Below, piece by piece: positions 53,370 through 63,018 of a stretch of 64,000 nt of DNA. Under the pieces are notes generated by a model, which worked only from the letters and a program-made list of their open reading frames with translations, ran no database searches and was not told the DNA's origin. Position numbers and translations under genes: made by a program. The stretch covers positions 62,001 to 126,000 of the forward strand of contig FMTN01000008.1 in the NCBI GenBank assembly GCA_900100095.1. Reading direction: 5' to 3'. Within the stretch, counting starts at the first letter, position 1, and every line of letters starts with the position of its first letter. The DNA is from Lachnospiraceae bacterium C10. Its GTDB lineage: Bacteria; Bacillota; Clostridia; Lachnospirales; Lachnospiraceae.

Positions 53370-54470
53370 ATGAAAAAGTTATCTTCATTCGGACCGTTTA
53401 TCCCGGCCCTTCTTATTATGACCCTTATCATTCTCTGCCTTCCTATAACAGCCTATGGTCAGACCGCCACAGTCCCACGGGATTGGGCGAAGCCTTACAC
53501 AGGGCCTGTCACACTCTCCTGGAAGGAGGATGTTCCGGGAAGCAGAACCACTGCCCTCTTTTCCATTGAAAAGGGGAGCCGTCTCTATCTCGGAGATCTT
53601 GCCGCTACCGGTGTAAAAGGCGTCAGCGCCCGTCAGCTGGGAGATGAGACCTATCTCAGTACTTTTCCCCGCATTCTATCGATTGCAGGAAAAAGCGGCC
53701 TTCTAACCGCTAAAAAGACCGGATGCTCTACCGTGTCAATTCACGCCGGAGACCAGACCATTACCGCCTTGATCACCGTTCTTCCCAAGGGAAGCTGTGC
53801 GCTTACAGGCGAAGGAAGAAAATACAACGCCGCCCTCTTCCGGGACAGCAGCTCTTTTACCGGTAAGGTAAGTCCATCCACCTGCATTACATGGTATCAA
53901 AAGGCTTTAAAGGCAAAGGAGCGCCTTTCTGCCCTAGCGGATCACAGACTCAACTCTCTTGGCTTTGGCAAAAGCTCTCTTCTCATCCTTCCGGGGGCAC
54001 CTTCTGCCGATGCTTTATTCCAGACTATGAACACCTACGCCCTGGATGCAAGGCCTCTTCGAAACGGCAGTAGCAACTGCTTTCTGCCAGAGTCTTTATC
54101 TGCCAACGTCAAAAAGAACACCCTGACCCTTCGCCTGAATTCGACGGTGAATCAGAGACATCTTCTCGGACTGATGACAGACCCGTCTGCCCTTCGCTCT
54201 TCTCCTGCCAAAGTGACAAAGCGAAAGACCTGGACACTGCCGGTTCTTGTCTACGACTTAAGCGACGTGAACGCCTTTGGAGAGGGCAAAGCCTATTCGG
54301 CCGAGGCCAATATCTCCTGCGGAAGCCGTCTTGTTACCATTCGTTTCACAGACAAGGGCACCCATCTGATCCGGGGACATCACTACCTCCTGTCTGACGA
54401 CCGCTTATCCCAGGCCGAATCCGTCGGCGGATGGACTGCAGGGGCTGACTGCATTGCTCCTTCCAGATAA
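53370..54470 (+). CDS. Secreted protein with Ig-like domain, unknown function
   Basis: This 366-residue exported protein has a signal peptide (about residues 1-30, ending ITAYG), a Big_2-like Ig segment (SRLYLGDLAATGVKGVSARQ, LSIAGKSGLLTAKKTGCSTV, ITALITVLPKG; about 60-145) and a C-terminal region of about 200 residues I do not recognise. GGAGGAATT precedes the ATG at 53370. It follows the penicillin-binding protein, but its ribosome site is 130 bases on. Its role, possibly wall-associated, is unknown. Confidence 0.7.
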   Translation: MKKLSSFGPFIPALLIMTLIILCLPITAYGQTATVPRDWAKPYTGPVTLSWKEDVPGSRTTALFSIEKGSRLYLGDLAATGVKGVSARQLGDETYLSTFPRILSIAGKSGLLTAKKTGCSTVSIHAGDQTITALITVLPKGSCALTGEGRKYNAALFRDSSSFTGKVSPSTCITWYQKALKAKERLSALADHRLNSLGFGKSSLLILPGAPSADALFQTMNTYALDARPLRNGSSNCFLPESLSANVKKNTLTLRLNSTVNQRHLLGLMTDPSALRSSPAKVTKRKTWTLPVLVYDLSDVNAFGEGKAYSAEANISCGSRLVTIRFTDKGTHLIRGHHYLLSDDRLSQAESVGGWTAGADCIAPSR

Positions 54471-54511
54471 AAAGGAAAGCTGTGAAAACAGTCATGTTTT
54501 CACAGCTTTCC
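54471..54511 (-). terminator. Terminator after glnN
   Basis: GGAAAGCTGTGAAAACA pairs with TGTTTTCACAGCTTTCC around a 4-base loop: 17 bp. On the minus strand it is followed by TTTTTATC, so it mainly ends glnN, though it could also stop the convergent secreted-protein gene. Confidence 0.85.
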
Positions 54512-54543
54512 CGTCGATCGTACTTTTGGTCAAGACTCGCTCG

Positions 54544-56673
54544 TTATACTTCAAAAATCATATCGCCGTAAGATGGCATCGGCCATGCGGACTTGTCCAC
54601 AAGCATTTCAAGCTCATCCACCGGTCTACGAAGGTTTGCCATGGCAGGCACAACATGATCTCTGAAATAGAGCGCACGCTCCACCTGGCTCTCGCAGGCA
54701 TTCGCTTCGTCATTCACCTTCTCTAAGGCAACCAGAGCATCCTTTGTCTCTGCAAGACGGGCAGATACCTCTTTTAACATCTCACTCTGAGTTGAAACAT
54801 CTGCGCCGACTCCTGCGGCCTTCACCGCTGTAATAGAGGTTGCAAGGGTTGTTGTATATCCGATAACAGCCGGAATAACCTGCTTACGAATGATGTCCCG
54901 CATGGTCTTTGCTTCAATGTTGAGCTTCTTGGCATAAATCTCATATTCGATCTCTGCACGGGACTTAAGCTCGGTCTCCGTGAATACGCCAAACTTCTCA
55001 TACATCTTAACCGTGGATTCCATGGTAAGTGCAGGAATCGCATCCAGCATGTTGGTGATATTCGGAAGTCCGCGGCGCTCAGCTTCTTCCACCCACTCAC
55101 TGGAATAACCATTTCCGTTGAAGACAATTCTCTGATGATCCTTCGCAAGCTTCTTGATCATGTCATGAACCGCCTGCTCAAAATCCTCTGCCTGCTCAAG
55201 CTCGTCACAGGCTTCGCAGAATGCCTCAGCCACAATGGTGTTCAATACAATGTTCGGCTCGCCGATGCTGTCCTCGGATCCAACCATACGGAACTCAAAT
55301 TTATTTCCTGTGAAGGCAAACGGTGATGTTCTGTTACGATCCGTTGCATCCTTCATAAAGTCAGGAAGCGTCTTAACACCGGTATCCATTCGGCTTCCCT
55401 CAATACTATGGGTTGCAGATCCGGTTGAAATCAGCTGATTGAATACATCCTGAAGCTGCTCGCCCAGGTAGACGGAAACAATAGCCGGCGGTGCCTCATT
55501 CGCACCGAGACGGTGGTCATTACCAACATCCGCAGCAGACTCACGTAACAGCTCTGCATGACGATCCACTGCTTTTAAAATACAGCAGAGAACCAGCAGG
55601 AACTGGATATTATCATGTGGTGTCTTACCCGGGTCCAGCAGATTGATACCGTCATCCGTAACAAGAGACCAGTTGTCATGCTTACCGGAACCGTTCACAC
55701 CGGCGAAAGGCTTCTCATGTAACAGGCAATGAAGATCGTGACGATATGCCACTTTCTTCAAAGTCTCCATAATCAGCTGATTATGATCAACCTCAACATT
55801 CGCCTCCTCATAGATCGGTGCAAGCTCATGCTGAGCCGGTGCCACTTCGTTATGCTCCGTCTTTGATGTGACACCAAGCTTCCAGAGCTCTATATTCACA
55901 TCGCGCATAAATGCCGCAACACGCTCACGAATCGCTCCGAAGTAGTGATCATCCATCTCCTGTCCCTTCGGTGGCATGGCACCAATTAAGGTACGACCGG
56001 TATAGACCAGATCCTTACGAGCCAGGAAGTTCTTACGGTCAATCAGGAAATACTCCTGCTCAGCTCCAACCGAAGGTGTTACCTTGCGGGATGTTGTATT
56101 ACCGAATAAGCGAAGCAGACGAAGTGCCTGCTTATTGATGACCTCCATGGAACGAAGAAGCGGTGTCTTCTGATCGAGCGCCTCTCCTGTATAGGAGCAG
56201 AAGGCTGTCGGAATACAAAGGGTCGCACCCGAAGCATCCTCTCTTACAAATGCCGGAGAAGTACAATCCCAGGTTGTATAACCTCTCGCCTCAAAAGTGG
56301 CACGAAGACCACCGGAAGGGAAGGAGGACGCATCCGGCTCACCCTTTATAAGCTCTTTACCTGAAAAGCTCATAAGAACCTTTCCGGATGGCTGTGGGGC
56401 ACTGATAAAGGAGTCATGCTTCTCCGCTGTAACTCCGGTCAATGGCTGGAACCAGTGGGTATAGTGGGTCGCTCCCTTTTCAATTGCCCACTCCTTCATC
56501 TCATGTGCGACAACATCTGCTGTCTCAAGATCCATCTCACGTCCTTCGCGGATGGTCTCCTTTAACTTCTGATAGACCTTCTTAGGAAGTCTCTCCTGCA
56601 TGGTGCGATCATCAAAAACATTCTCACCAAAGATTTCTGCTACGTTGATTCTGTCTGTCTTTCTTTCTTCCAA
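54544..56673 (-). CDS. glnN: Glutamine synthetase, type III (TTG start)
   Basis: GlnN assimilates ammonia into glutamine. The 709-residue length and the segments [60 protein letters not shown] and [16 protein letters not shown] are those of GSIII, not the shorter GlnA. The predicted start is TTG at 56673, because AGGAG lies 7 bases before it. An ATG 22 codons further upstream would place the fba terminator inside the coding region, and its residues ([13 protein letters not shown]) are the hairpin itself. It is convergent with the secreted-protein gene. Confidence 0.95.
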   Translation of the reverse strand: MEERKTDRINVAEIFGENVFDDRTMQERLPKKVYQKLKETIREGREMDLETADVVAHEMKEWAIEKGATHYTHWFQPLTGVTAEKHDSFISAPQPSGKVLMSFSGKELIKGEPDASSFPSGGLRATFEARGYTTWDCTSPAFVREDASGATLCIPTAFCSYTGEALDQKTPLLRSMEVINKQALRLLRLFGNTTSRKVTPSVGAEQEYFLIDRKNFLARKDLVYTGRTLIGAMPPKGQEMDDHYFGAIRERVAAFMRDVNIELWKLGVTSKTEHNEVAPAQHELAPIYEEANVEVDHNQLIMETLKKVAYRHDLHCLLHEKPFAGVNGSGKHDNWSLVTDDGINLLDPGKTPHDNIQFLLVLCCILKAVDRHAELLRESAADVGNDHRLGANEAPPAIVSVYLGEQLQDVFNQLISTGSATHSIEGSRMDTGVKTLPDFMKDATDRNRTSPFAFTGNKFEFRMVGSEDSIGEPNIVLNTIVAEAFCEACDELEQAEDFEQAVHDMIKKLAKDHQRIVFNGNGYSSEWVEEAERRGLPNITNMLDAIPALTMESTVKMYEKFGVFTETELKSRAEIEYEIYAKKLNIEAKTMRDIIRKQVIPAVIGYTTTLATSITAVKAAGVGADVSTQSEMLKEVSARLAETKDALVALEKVNDEANACESQVERALYFRDHVVPAMANLRRPVDELEMLVDKSAWPMPSYGDMIFEV

Positions 56674-56707
56674 AGTATTTCTCCTAATTGCTCGTTTGCG
56701 CAGCGTG

Positions 56708-56742
56708 AAAAAAGGTGCTCCGTTATAATAACGGAACACCTT
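56708..56742 (-). terminator. Terminator after fba
   Basis: On the minus strand AAGGTGTTCCGTTA pairs with TAACGGAGCACCTT (one G-T) and is followed by TTTTTT. It lies between fba and glnN and supports the glnN TTG start. Confidence 0.9.
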
Positions 56743-56762
56743 CCTGTGTTACTCTGTAATCA

Positions 56763-57626
56763 TTAGGCCTTGTTTACAGAACCGAAGAGCTCCATCTTCT
56801 CCTTAACCTTAGCCTTGATTGCCTCTGTACCAGGAGCAAGAAGCTTACGTGGGTCGAATCCCTTACCGCTCTTGTCCTTGCCAGCCTCAATATATTCACG
56901 TGTAGCATCAGCGAATACTAACTGACACTCTGTGTTAACGTTGATCTTAGATACACCAAGAGCGATAGCCTTAGAAATCATATCGTCTGGGATACCTGTA
57001 CCTCCATGAAGAACTAATGGCATCTCACCTGTTAACTTCTGGATATTCTCTAATGTCTCGAAAGAAAGACCAGCCCAGTTCTCTGGGTAAACACCGTGGA
57101 TGTTACCGATTCCTGCAGCAAGCATATCAACGCCAAGATCAGCTACGCGCTTGCACTCTTCCGGATCAGCACACTCGCCGGCACCGATAACGCCGTCTTC
57201 CTCACCACCGATAGAACCTACCTCAGCCTCGATGGACATATTGTTATCATGAGCTAACTTAACAAGCTCTGTTGTCTTAGCAACGTTCTCATCGATATCA
57301 TAATGAGAACCATCAAACATGATGGATGTAAATCCAGCCTCAACACAAGCCTTAGCTCCTTCGTATGAACCGTGATCCAGGTGAAGAGCTACTGGAACAG
57401 TGATGTTCAGCTCCTCGTCCATAGCCTTAACCATTGCAGCTACGGTCTTGTAACCAGTCATATACTTACCAGCACCCTCAGAAACACCAAGAATTACTGG
57501 GGAGTTGCACTCCTGAGCAGTAAGAAGAATAGCCTTTGTCCACTCTAAGTTATTGATGTTGAACTGACCTACAGCGTAGTGACCAGCCTTAGCCTTGTTC
57601 AGCATATCTGTTGCAGATACTAACAT
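56763..57626 (-). CDS. fba: Class II fructose-1,6-bisphosphate aldolase
   Basis: This zinc-dependent glycolytic/gluconeogenic aldolase has 287 residues. Motifs: AVGQFNINNLEWTKAIL, catalytic/zinc site VALHLDHGSYEGAKACVEAG, SIEAEVGSIGGEEDGVIGAG, and LVLHGGTGIPDDMISKAIAL, INVNTECQ. Codon choice is that of a highly expressed gene. It has its own promoter and terminator, so it is a monocistronic unit between dagK and glnN. Confidence 0.96.
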   Translation of the reverse strand: MLVSATDMLNKAKAGHYAVGQFNINNLEWTKAILLTAQECNSPVILGVSEGAGKYMTGYKTVAAMVKAMDEELNITVPVALHLDHGSYEGAKACVEAGFTSIMFDGSHYDIDENVAKTTELVKLAHDNNMSIEAEVGSIGGEEDGVIGAGECADPEECKRVADLGVDMLAAGIGNIHGVYPENWAGLSFETLENIQKLTGEMPLVLHGGTGIPDDMISKAIALGVSKINVNTECQLVFADATREYIEAGKDKSGKGFDPRKLLAPGTEAIKAKVKEKMELFGSVNKA

Positions 57627-57680
57627 ATTTGTTACCTCCGTGACCTGAACTTATAATTATAATTAATTTACAACAAAACG

Positions 57681-57709
57681 ATTATAGCCTAATCTACAAT
57701 CCTATTCAA
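57681..57709 (-). promoter_or_regulatory. SigA-type promoter of fba
   Basis: Minus strand TTGAAT, 17 bases, TATAAT, about 45 bases before the ATG. The -35 lies within the last codons of the upstream kinase gene. Confidence 0.75.
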
Positions 57710-58589
57710 CCATAATTTCCATAGCATGGTGCAGGTTCACAATTTCGACGACACTCGGAGCACCGCCATATTCCCCGTCCAACGTCCATGGAACATTCTC
57801 CGTCGCTTTCAAAACAAGGTGATCCGCCTGGAAACTGTATACCAGTTCCGACTCCTCCCTTGGCCCTGCAAGCGTCTGTACAATTTCATTTAATTCGATT
57901 GGATTCTTTGGAGCTTTGATCAGCGTAACTTCGAATTTACCGTCCGACAATGAAATATCTCCCGGAATAATTCCCTTAATACCGCCAACCGACTTGGTAT
58001 TGGTAATCATTCCATAGATAAATTCGTCATACAGTACATTCCCGTCGTACTCCACCTGCATCCGGTAGGACTTGATATCCCTCAGCTGCTTGATGGCCTC
58101 CAACAGGTATGCGGTATGACCGATGGTATTCTTCAGTTGCTGACTGGTCTGATAGGAGACCTCGGTAAAAATACCAAAGGCCGCTACGTAGACAAAATTA
58201 GTTTCGCCAAATTTACCGATATCGATGGCAAGCGGATGACCGGTTGCTGCAATTTGGGCTGCTTTTAACATGTCCTTATCGATACCCAGGGAATTACCAA
58301 AATCATTGGTACTTCCCGCCGGAATATATCCCACCGGTACCTTATGACCGGATGACATGATTCCGGTTACAACCTCATCAAGTGTTCCATCCCCACCGGA
58401 ACAGATGATGCGATCAAAATTCCCCGCTTCCTGTCTTGCCTTGTCTTCAGCATCCCCTTGATACTGTGTCGCATAGACGGTAACGGTATATCCGGCTTTG
58501 ATCAGCAGATCCATGATGTCGGAAAGATGATTCTTAATCATCCCTTTGCCGGAATGTGGATTATAAATGAACAGAAGTTTCATCCCCAT
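57702..58589 (-). CDS. YegS/BmrU-type diacylglycerol/lipid kinase
   Basis: This 295-residue lipid kinase phosphorylates diacylglycerol to phosphatidate for recycling of lipids from lipoteichoic acid or capsule synthesis. Motifs: LLFIYNPHSGKGMIKNHL, RIICSGGDGTLDEVVTGIM (catalytic GGDGT), GYIPAGSTNDFGNSLGI. The ATG at 58589 (MGMKLL) is preferred over one six codons upstream because the family starts near that point; a third ATG two codons later is also possible. It lies after the HPr-like gene and probably shares its transcript. Confidence 0.88.
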   Translation of the reverse strand: MGMKLLFIYNPHSGKGMIKNHLSDIMDLLIKAGYTVTVYATQYQGDAEDKARQEAGNFDRIICSGGDGTLDEVVTGIMSSGHKVPVGYIPAGSTNDFGNSLGIDKDMLKAAQIAATGHPLAIDIGKFGETNFVYVAAFGIFTEVSYQTSQQLKNTIGHTAYLLEAIKQLRDIKSYRMQVEYDGNVLYDEFIYGMITNTKSVGGIKGIIPGDISLSDGKFEVTLIKAPKNPIELNEIVQTLAGPREESELVYSFQADHLVLKATENVPWTLDGEYGGAPSVVEIVNLHHAMEIMVE

Positions 58590-58618
58590 GAAAAATACCC
58601 CAAGCAAATTCCTGTCCC

Positions 58619-58867
58619 TTACTCGGTCAGGAATCTCTCCAGTTCTACTACTGCTTTCTCTTCGTCTTCCCCCTCAGCGTCGATGGTTACAGTAGAACCT
58701 GATGTCAATACAAGGCTCATCATACCCATGATGCTCTTTGCATTCACTTTCTTTGTATCCATCTCAAAATACACTTTACTGTTAAACTGATTTGCAAGCT
58801 GAACTAAGTGTGCAATCGGTGTTGCCTCCATAGAATTCGACATCTGAATGACAACATTTTTCTTCAT
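58619..58867 (-). CDS. HPr-like protein lacking the phospho-histidine (Crh-like)
   Basis: This 82-residue HPr-fold protein belongs to the whiA-linked group. In HPr, His15 (GLHARPA) accepts phosphate from enzyme I; here the aligned segment is SMEATPI, with Glu in place of His and Thr in place of Arg17. The regulatory serine region is retained (KVNAKSIMGMMSLVL). So it could be phosphorylated by HPr kinase at serine but not act in sugar transport. Its ATG overlaps the whiA stop (ATGA). It parallels Bacillus Crh, downstream of whiA, but is not a close copy. Confidence 0.88.
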   Translation of the reverse strand: MKKNVVIQMSNSMEATPIAHLVQLANQFNSKVYFEMDTKKVNAKSIMGMMSLVLTSGSTVTIDAEGEDEEKAVVELERFLTE

Positions 58868-59682
58868 GACTTATCCTCCTGATTTCTGATACGTTCTGCA
58901 ATCTGACCAATCCTGCGTAATCTATGATTAATCCCTGACTTGCCGATTGGCGGAGTGGCTCTTTTACCCAATTCTTCCAACGAAAGATCCGGATATTCCA
59001 AGCGAAGCAAAGCTGCTTCCCGCAAGTTCTCCGGCAATTGCGTCAGGCCACCATGGTTCTCGATGCAGGCAATATCTTCTGCCTGCCGCACAGCTGCGGA
59101 TACCGTCTTATGTATGTTAGCCGCTTCACAGTTGACTTGACGGTTCACGGAATTGCGCATATCCTTTAGAATCCTGATATTCTCAAGTTCCATATAGGCC
59201 TTTGGCGCACCCATGACACCTAAGATGGTAGCAATTTGCGAACCTTCCTTCAGATAAACAACATAATGGCCTTTTCGTTCTACTATATGTGGATCGGTGT
59301 CAAAGGTACGCATAACGTCACATACCCGTTTCGCCTGGGGCAGCTCATGACAAACAATCTCAAAATGATAGGACTTATTCGGATCACTCATAGAGCCCGC
59401 AACCAAGAATGCGCCTCGAAGATAAGACTTTCGACAGCATTCCTGCTGCTCCTCCGGGTGTTCCATGCCATTCTCACTAATACTAATCGTTTTTTTTGAT
59501 AAAGTAAAGAACTTTCGGCTGATGTCCGTATTGTCGGATGCTATGTATATTTTTTCACCATCGATTTTTTTGTCTTTTTTCCCAAGAAATCCCGTCATCG
59601 CAGACAGTTCTGCTGTCTGACAATGGCGGGCTTTGGGGGTGATTACAATTAGTTCCTTCTTCACTTCTGAAGAAAAAGACAT
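58864..59682 (-). CDS. whiA: DNA-binding protein WhiA, shortened N-domain
   Basis: WhiA has a degenerate LAGLIDADG N-domain and a C-terminal helix-turn-helix; it affects sporulation and cell division. The C-terminal part is typical: CCRKSYLRGAFLVAGSMSDP, KDMRNSVNRQVNCEAANIHK, LRLEYPDLSLEELGK and IGKSGINHRLRRIGQIAERI. The protein is 272 residues, while typical members are about 310-320. Some 40 residues are missing between FFTLSKKTISIS and CCRKS, replaced by a short NGMEHPEEQQE. The start at 59682 is chosen because GGAG precedes it and the family starts MSFSSEVK. Confidence 0.93.
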   Translation of the reverse strand: MSFSSEVKKELIVITPKARHCQTAELSAMTGFLGKKDKKIDGEKIYIASDNTDISRKFFTLSKKTISISENGMEHPEEQQECCRKSYLRGAFLVAGSMSDPNKSYHFEIVCHELPQAKRVCDVMRTFDTDPHIVERKGHYVVYLKEGSQIATILGVMGAPKAYMELENIRILKDMRNSVNRQVNCEAANIHKTVSAAVRQAEDIACIENHGGLTQLPENLREAALLRLEYPDLSLEELGKRATPPIGKSGINHRLRRIGQIAERIRNQEDKS

Positions 59683-59692
59683 GTTAATCTCC

Positions 59693-60571
59693 TTATTTAT
59701 TTTCTCTTTTATTATCCTTATCGATATCCCTGTGATGGATCGCAAGGCCATAGGTCTGGCTGTCCTCTGCCAGTTTTGCATAGAGCTGACGGGCCATGGT
59801 CACAGAGCGATGCTTGCCTCCTGTACATCCAAAACAGATGACAAGCTGATTCTTTCCTTCCCGGATATACTGGGGAATCAAAAATCCGATCAGGTCGGAC
59901 AGCTTTGCAAGGAACTGATGCGCCTCATCCGCTGCCATTACATAATCTACAATTGCCTGGTCGTTCCCTGTAAGGGGTTTCAGTTCCGGGATATAATACG
60001 GGTTCGGCAGAAAACGGACATCGAATACAAGGTCTGCGTCCGTCGGGATTCCGTACTTGAATCCAAAGGATAACACTGTAATGTTAAGACTCTGATAGGT
60101 ACTGTTCTCTACCAGGATCCGCTTTAACTCCGCAGTCAGATCCCTTGTCAGAAGATGGGAGGTGTCTACAATGTAGTCCGCCTTTTCCTTAAGGAACTGC
60201 AGAGCCTTACGCTCTGCCCGCAATCCGTCCTCAATCCGCCCTTCTCCGGAGAGAGGCGGCATACGCCTTGTCTCCTTGTAACGGCGAATCAAAACAGAAT
60301 CTTCCGCATCCAAAAACAGGATGTCATAGGTCTTTCCGTCGTTTTCCAGCTCATTAAGGATCTCTTCAAGATGGGACAGAGCCGAACCGTTTCGGATATC
60401 AATACCGACTGCAACGTGCTTCATCTCCTTATTGCCTGCTGCCAGCTCCACAAAGCTTTTCAGCAGTGCAACCGGAAGATTGTCGACACAGTGATATCCC
60501 ATATCTTCAAGAATCTTAAATGCGGAATGTTTACCCGATCCGGACATTCCGGTAAGAATCAATAACTTCAC
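59693..60571 (-). CDS. rapZ: RapZ/YvcJ family RNase adapter and nucleotide-binding protein
   Basis: RapZ proteins bind nucleotides and, in E. coli, guide RNase E to small RNAs; in Bacillus YvcJ they influence competence and the cell wall. The 292-residue protein has the family landmarks EDMGYHCVDNLPVALLKSFV, VGIDIRNGSAL, FKYGIPTDADLVFDVRFLPN and CTGGKHRSVTMARQLY. The Walker A motif is GMSGSGKHSAF: the Ser/Thr that normally follows the Lys is His. Its ATG overlaps the murB stop (ATGA), and whiA follows by 10 bases. yvcK, usual between the two in Bacillus, is absent. Confidence 0.94.
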   Translation of the reverse strand: MKLLILTGMSGSGKHSAFKILEDMGYHCVDNLPVALLKSFVELAAGNKEMKHVAVGIDIRNGSALSHLEEILNELENDGKTYDILFLDAEDSVLIRRYKETRRMPPLSGEGRIEDGLRAERKALQFLKEKADYIVDTSHLLTRDLTAELKRILVENSTYQSLNITVLSFGFKYGIPTDADLVFDVRFLPNPYYIPELKPLTGNDQAIVDYVMAADEAHQFLAKLSDLIGFLIPQYIREGKNQLVICFGCTGGKHRSVTMARQLYAKLAEDSQTYGLAIHHRDIDKDNKRENK

Positions 60572-61542
60572 TGTTCTTCCTCTTCCTTTGGGAATTCTCC
60601 CAGTAATCTGACCTCAGTTTCAAGATCCACACCGCAGGTGGCCTTTACCGCTTTTTGCACCTTACGGATCAGACAGTATACATCGGTTGCCGTAGCATTC
60701 CCTTTGTTGATGATAAAACCACTGTGCTTTTCAGAAACGGCTGCTCCGCCCACAGAGGCTTCCTTCATTCCTGCCTCCTGAATCAACTGCCACGCCGGCA
60801 TCCGGTTGCTTGCAGCATCTCCGCGTCCCTGGTCAACCCTTCGGAAGGTGGAACCTGCCGAGCGTTGTCCAATCGGTTGGGAAGCTTTTCGCTTATTCGC
60901 ATTTTTATCCATGCGGGCAAGAATCACGTCATGATCTTCCCTGGTCAAAAGGATATCGGCATCGAGAATGATTTCATCCGAAGTCAAAAACCGGCTGGTT
61001 CGATAACCCAGCTTCATATCGCGAACACCAACCACCTCGATGGTTCCGTCCGGCTTAAGAACGGTAACTCTTCGAAGCACATCCTTCATCTCACCGCCAT
61101 AGGCGCCGGCATTCATCACCACAGCGCCACCAACGGTTCCCGGAATTCCACTGGCGAATTCAAGGCCGGAAAGCCACTTGCCGGCCGCCTCCCGGGCAAC
61201 AGAAGGAAGAACCGCCCCGGCTTCCGCCGTTATGACGACCTGTTCCTGATCTGTCGGTCCGAGGGTCACCTTGTTCATTCGACTTCCAATGGACAGTACA
61301 ATGCCGTCAATTCCGCGGTCCGATACCAAAAGGTTACTTCCGTTTCCTATTACCGTGCAGGGTATATTCTTTTCTTTCGCATATGCCAGAATGTCTATCA
61401 ACTCCTGCCTGTTAACAGAAATATAGACTTGTGCCGGACCTCCCACGCCAAATGTTGTATGACGGGAAAGCGGCTCATTCTCTAAGATTACGGCCCCTTC
61501 TCCCAACATCTGTCTAAGGTCTGTTATCACATTGCTGTCCAT
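60568..61542 (-). CDS. murB: UDP-N-acetylenolpyruvoylglucosamine reductase
   Basis: MurB reduces UDP-GlcNAc-enolpyruvate to UDP-MurNAc in peptidoglycan synthesis. The 324-residue FAD enzyme shows the N-terminal HTTFGVGGPAQVYISVN, VIGNGSNLLVSDRGIDG, ASGIPGTVGGAVVMNAGAYG, and the later GYRTSRF segment with QPIGQRSAGSTFRR. The ATG at 61542 is chosen because GAGGAGG lies 7 bases upstream; an upstream ATG lies inside the M18 gene. It overlaps rapZ. Confidence 0.95.
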   Translation of the reverse strand: MDSNVITDLRQMLGEGAVILENEPLSRHTTFGVGGPAQVYISVNRQELIDILAYAKEKNIPCTVIGNGSNLLVSDRGIDGIVLSIGSRMNKVTLGPTDQEQVVITAEAGAVLPSVAREAAGKWLSGLEFASGIPGTVGGAVVMNAGAYGGEMKDVLRRVTVLKPDGTIEVVGVRDMKLGYRTSRFLTSDEIILDADILLTREDHDVILARMDKNANKRKASQPIGQRSAGSTFRRVDQGRGDAASNRMPAWQLIQEAGMKEASVGGAAVSEKHSGFIINKGNATATDVYCLIRKVQKAVKATCGVDLETEVRLLGEFPKEEEEQ

Positions 61543-61576
61543 AAGTAGCTCCTCCTCTGCTCCCCCTGTGGATGAT

Positions 61577-62992
61577 TTATGCATTCTGTAAAAAAGCGAT
61601 ATATCCTAAATAACCCTCGTATAAATCCACCTTGGAGATAATCTCCCATGGTGCATGCATATTCAGCACGGCAACGCCACTGTCAATAACAGACATAGCG
61701 TAATTACCAAGAATATAAGCGATGGTTCCACCGCCGCCCTGGTCTACCTTACCAAGTTCTGCTGTCTGGTAGGATACCTTGGCATCGTCAAAGATACGGC
61801 GAATCTGTCCCATATACTCTGCGCTTGCATCGTTACTTCCGGACTTTCCACGGCTTCCGGTGTACTTGTTGAATACAAGACCCTTACCAAAGTATGCAGC
61901 GTTCTTCTTCTCCATAACAGACGGGTAGTTCGGATCAAAGGCTGCGGATACGTCAGAGGACAGTGCGCAGGAATTTGCCAGGGCACGACGAACATAAAGG
62001 TCGCCATCCTTACCCATAGCGTGAAGGACCTCTGCTACTGTATTCTCGAAGAATCTTGACTCCATACCGGTTGCACCCACAGAGCCGATCTCTTCCTTGT
62101 CAACCAGAAGGCAGGCATAGCTGCGCTTTCCAGGTGCTGTATCAAGGATTGCCTTGAAGGAAGGGTATGCACATACACGGTCATCATGTCCATATCCCAT
62201 GATCATGCTACGATCGAATCCGTAGTCTCTTGCCTCACCTGCCGGTACAACTTCGATCTCAGCAGATACAAAATCCTCTTCCTCTACATCGTACATGTCT
62301 TTTAAAATCTTGAGGATGTTGGCCTTAACAGCTTCCTTCTGCTCTTTCTGCTCTTTTTCATCTGCGTCGGCTACCGCCTCCTGAAGCGGCATACTTCCGA
62401 TGAGGACATTTAAGTCTTCACCTTCTACAACAGTACTTCCGTCCTTCTTTAACTGGTCAGCAGACAGATGAATCAAAAGATCGGATACTCCGAATACCGG
62501 ATCTCCCGGCTTGTCTCCTACGGATACCTTAACAACGGTATTATCCTTTTTCACAATCACTCCGTGAAGAGCCAGCGGAAGTGTTACCCACTGGTATTTC
62601 TTGATTCCACCGTAGTAGTGGGTATCCAACAAAGCCATTTCTGTATCCTCATATAAAGGATTCTGCTTCAGATCCATTCTCGGGGAATCGATATGAGCAC
62701 CTAAAATATTCATACCGTTCTCAAGGTCTTCTTCACCGAGAACGAACAGTGCCATTCCCTTGCCACGGTTATTGCGATATACCTTATCTCCTGCAGAGAG
62801 CTTACCATTCTTGGCGATAACCTCTTCGAGATCAACAAATCCTGCCTTCTTGGCTTCTGCCTCGAAATAGCTTGTGCATTCACGCTCTGTCTTGTTCTCT
62901 GAAATAAATTTACGGTAATCTTCTGCAAATGCCATCAAAGCCTTTTTCTTGTCGTCTTCTGAGTATTTGCTCCATGCATTTTTACGTTCCAT
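61577..62992 (-). CDS. M18 family aminopeptidase
   Basis: This 471-residue metallo-aminopeptidase of the ApeA/Ape4 family releases N-terminal acidic or other residues from peptides. Motifs with metal ligands: NILGAHIDSPRMDLKQNPL (His and Asp), VDKEEIGSVGATGMESRF (catalytic Glu), SSDVSAAFDPNYPSVMEKKN and the terminal VLNMHAPWEIISKVDLYEGY. AAGGAG precedes the ATG. It lies between hprK and murB. Confidence 0.93.
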   Translation of the reverse strand: MERKNAWSKYSEDDKKKALMAFAEDYRKFISENKTERECTSYFEAEAKKAGFVDLEEVIAKNGKLSAGDKVYRNNRGKGMALFVLGEEDLENGMNILGAHIDSPRMDLKQNPLYEDTEMALLDTHYYGGIKKYQWVTLPLALHGVIVKKDNTVVKVSVGDKPGDPVFGVSDLLIHLSADQLKKDGSTVVEGEDLNVLIGSMPLQEAVADADEKEQKEQKEAVKANILKILKDMYDVEEEDFVSAEIEVVPAGEARDYGFDRSMIMGYGHDDRVCAYPSFKAILDTAPGKRSYACLLVDKEEIGSVGATGMESRFFENTVAEVLHAMGKDGDLYVRRALANSCALSSDVSAAFDPNYPSVMEKKNAAYFGKGLVFNKYTGSRGKSGSNDASAEYMGQIRRIFDDAKVSYQTAELGKVDQGGGGTIAYILGNYAMSVIDSGVAVLNMHAPWEIISKVDLYEGYLGYIAFLQNA

Positions 62993-63018
62993 TGATGTTG
63001 CTCCTTACTATTTATTAC

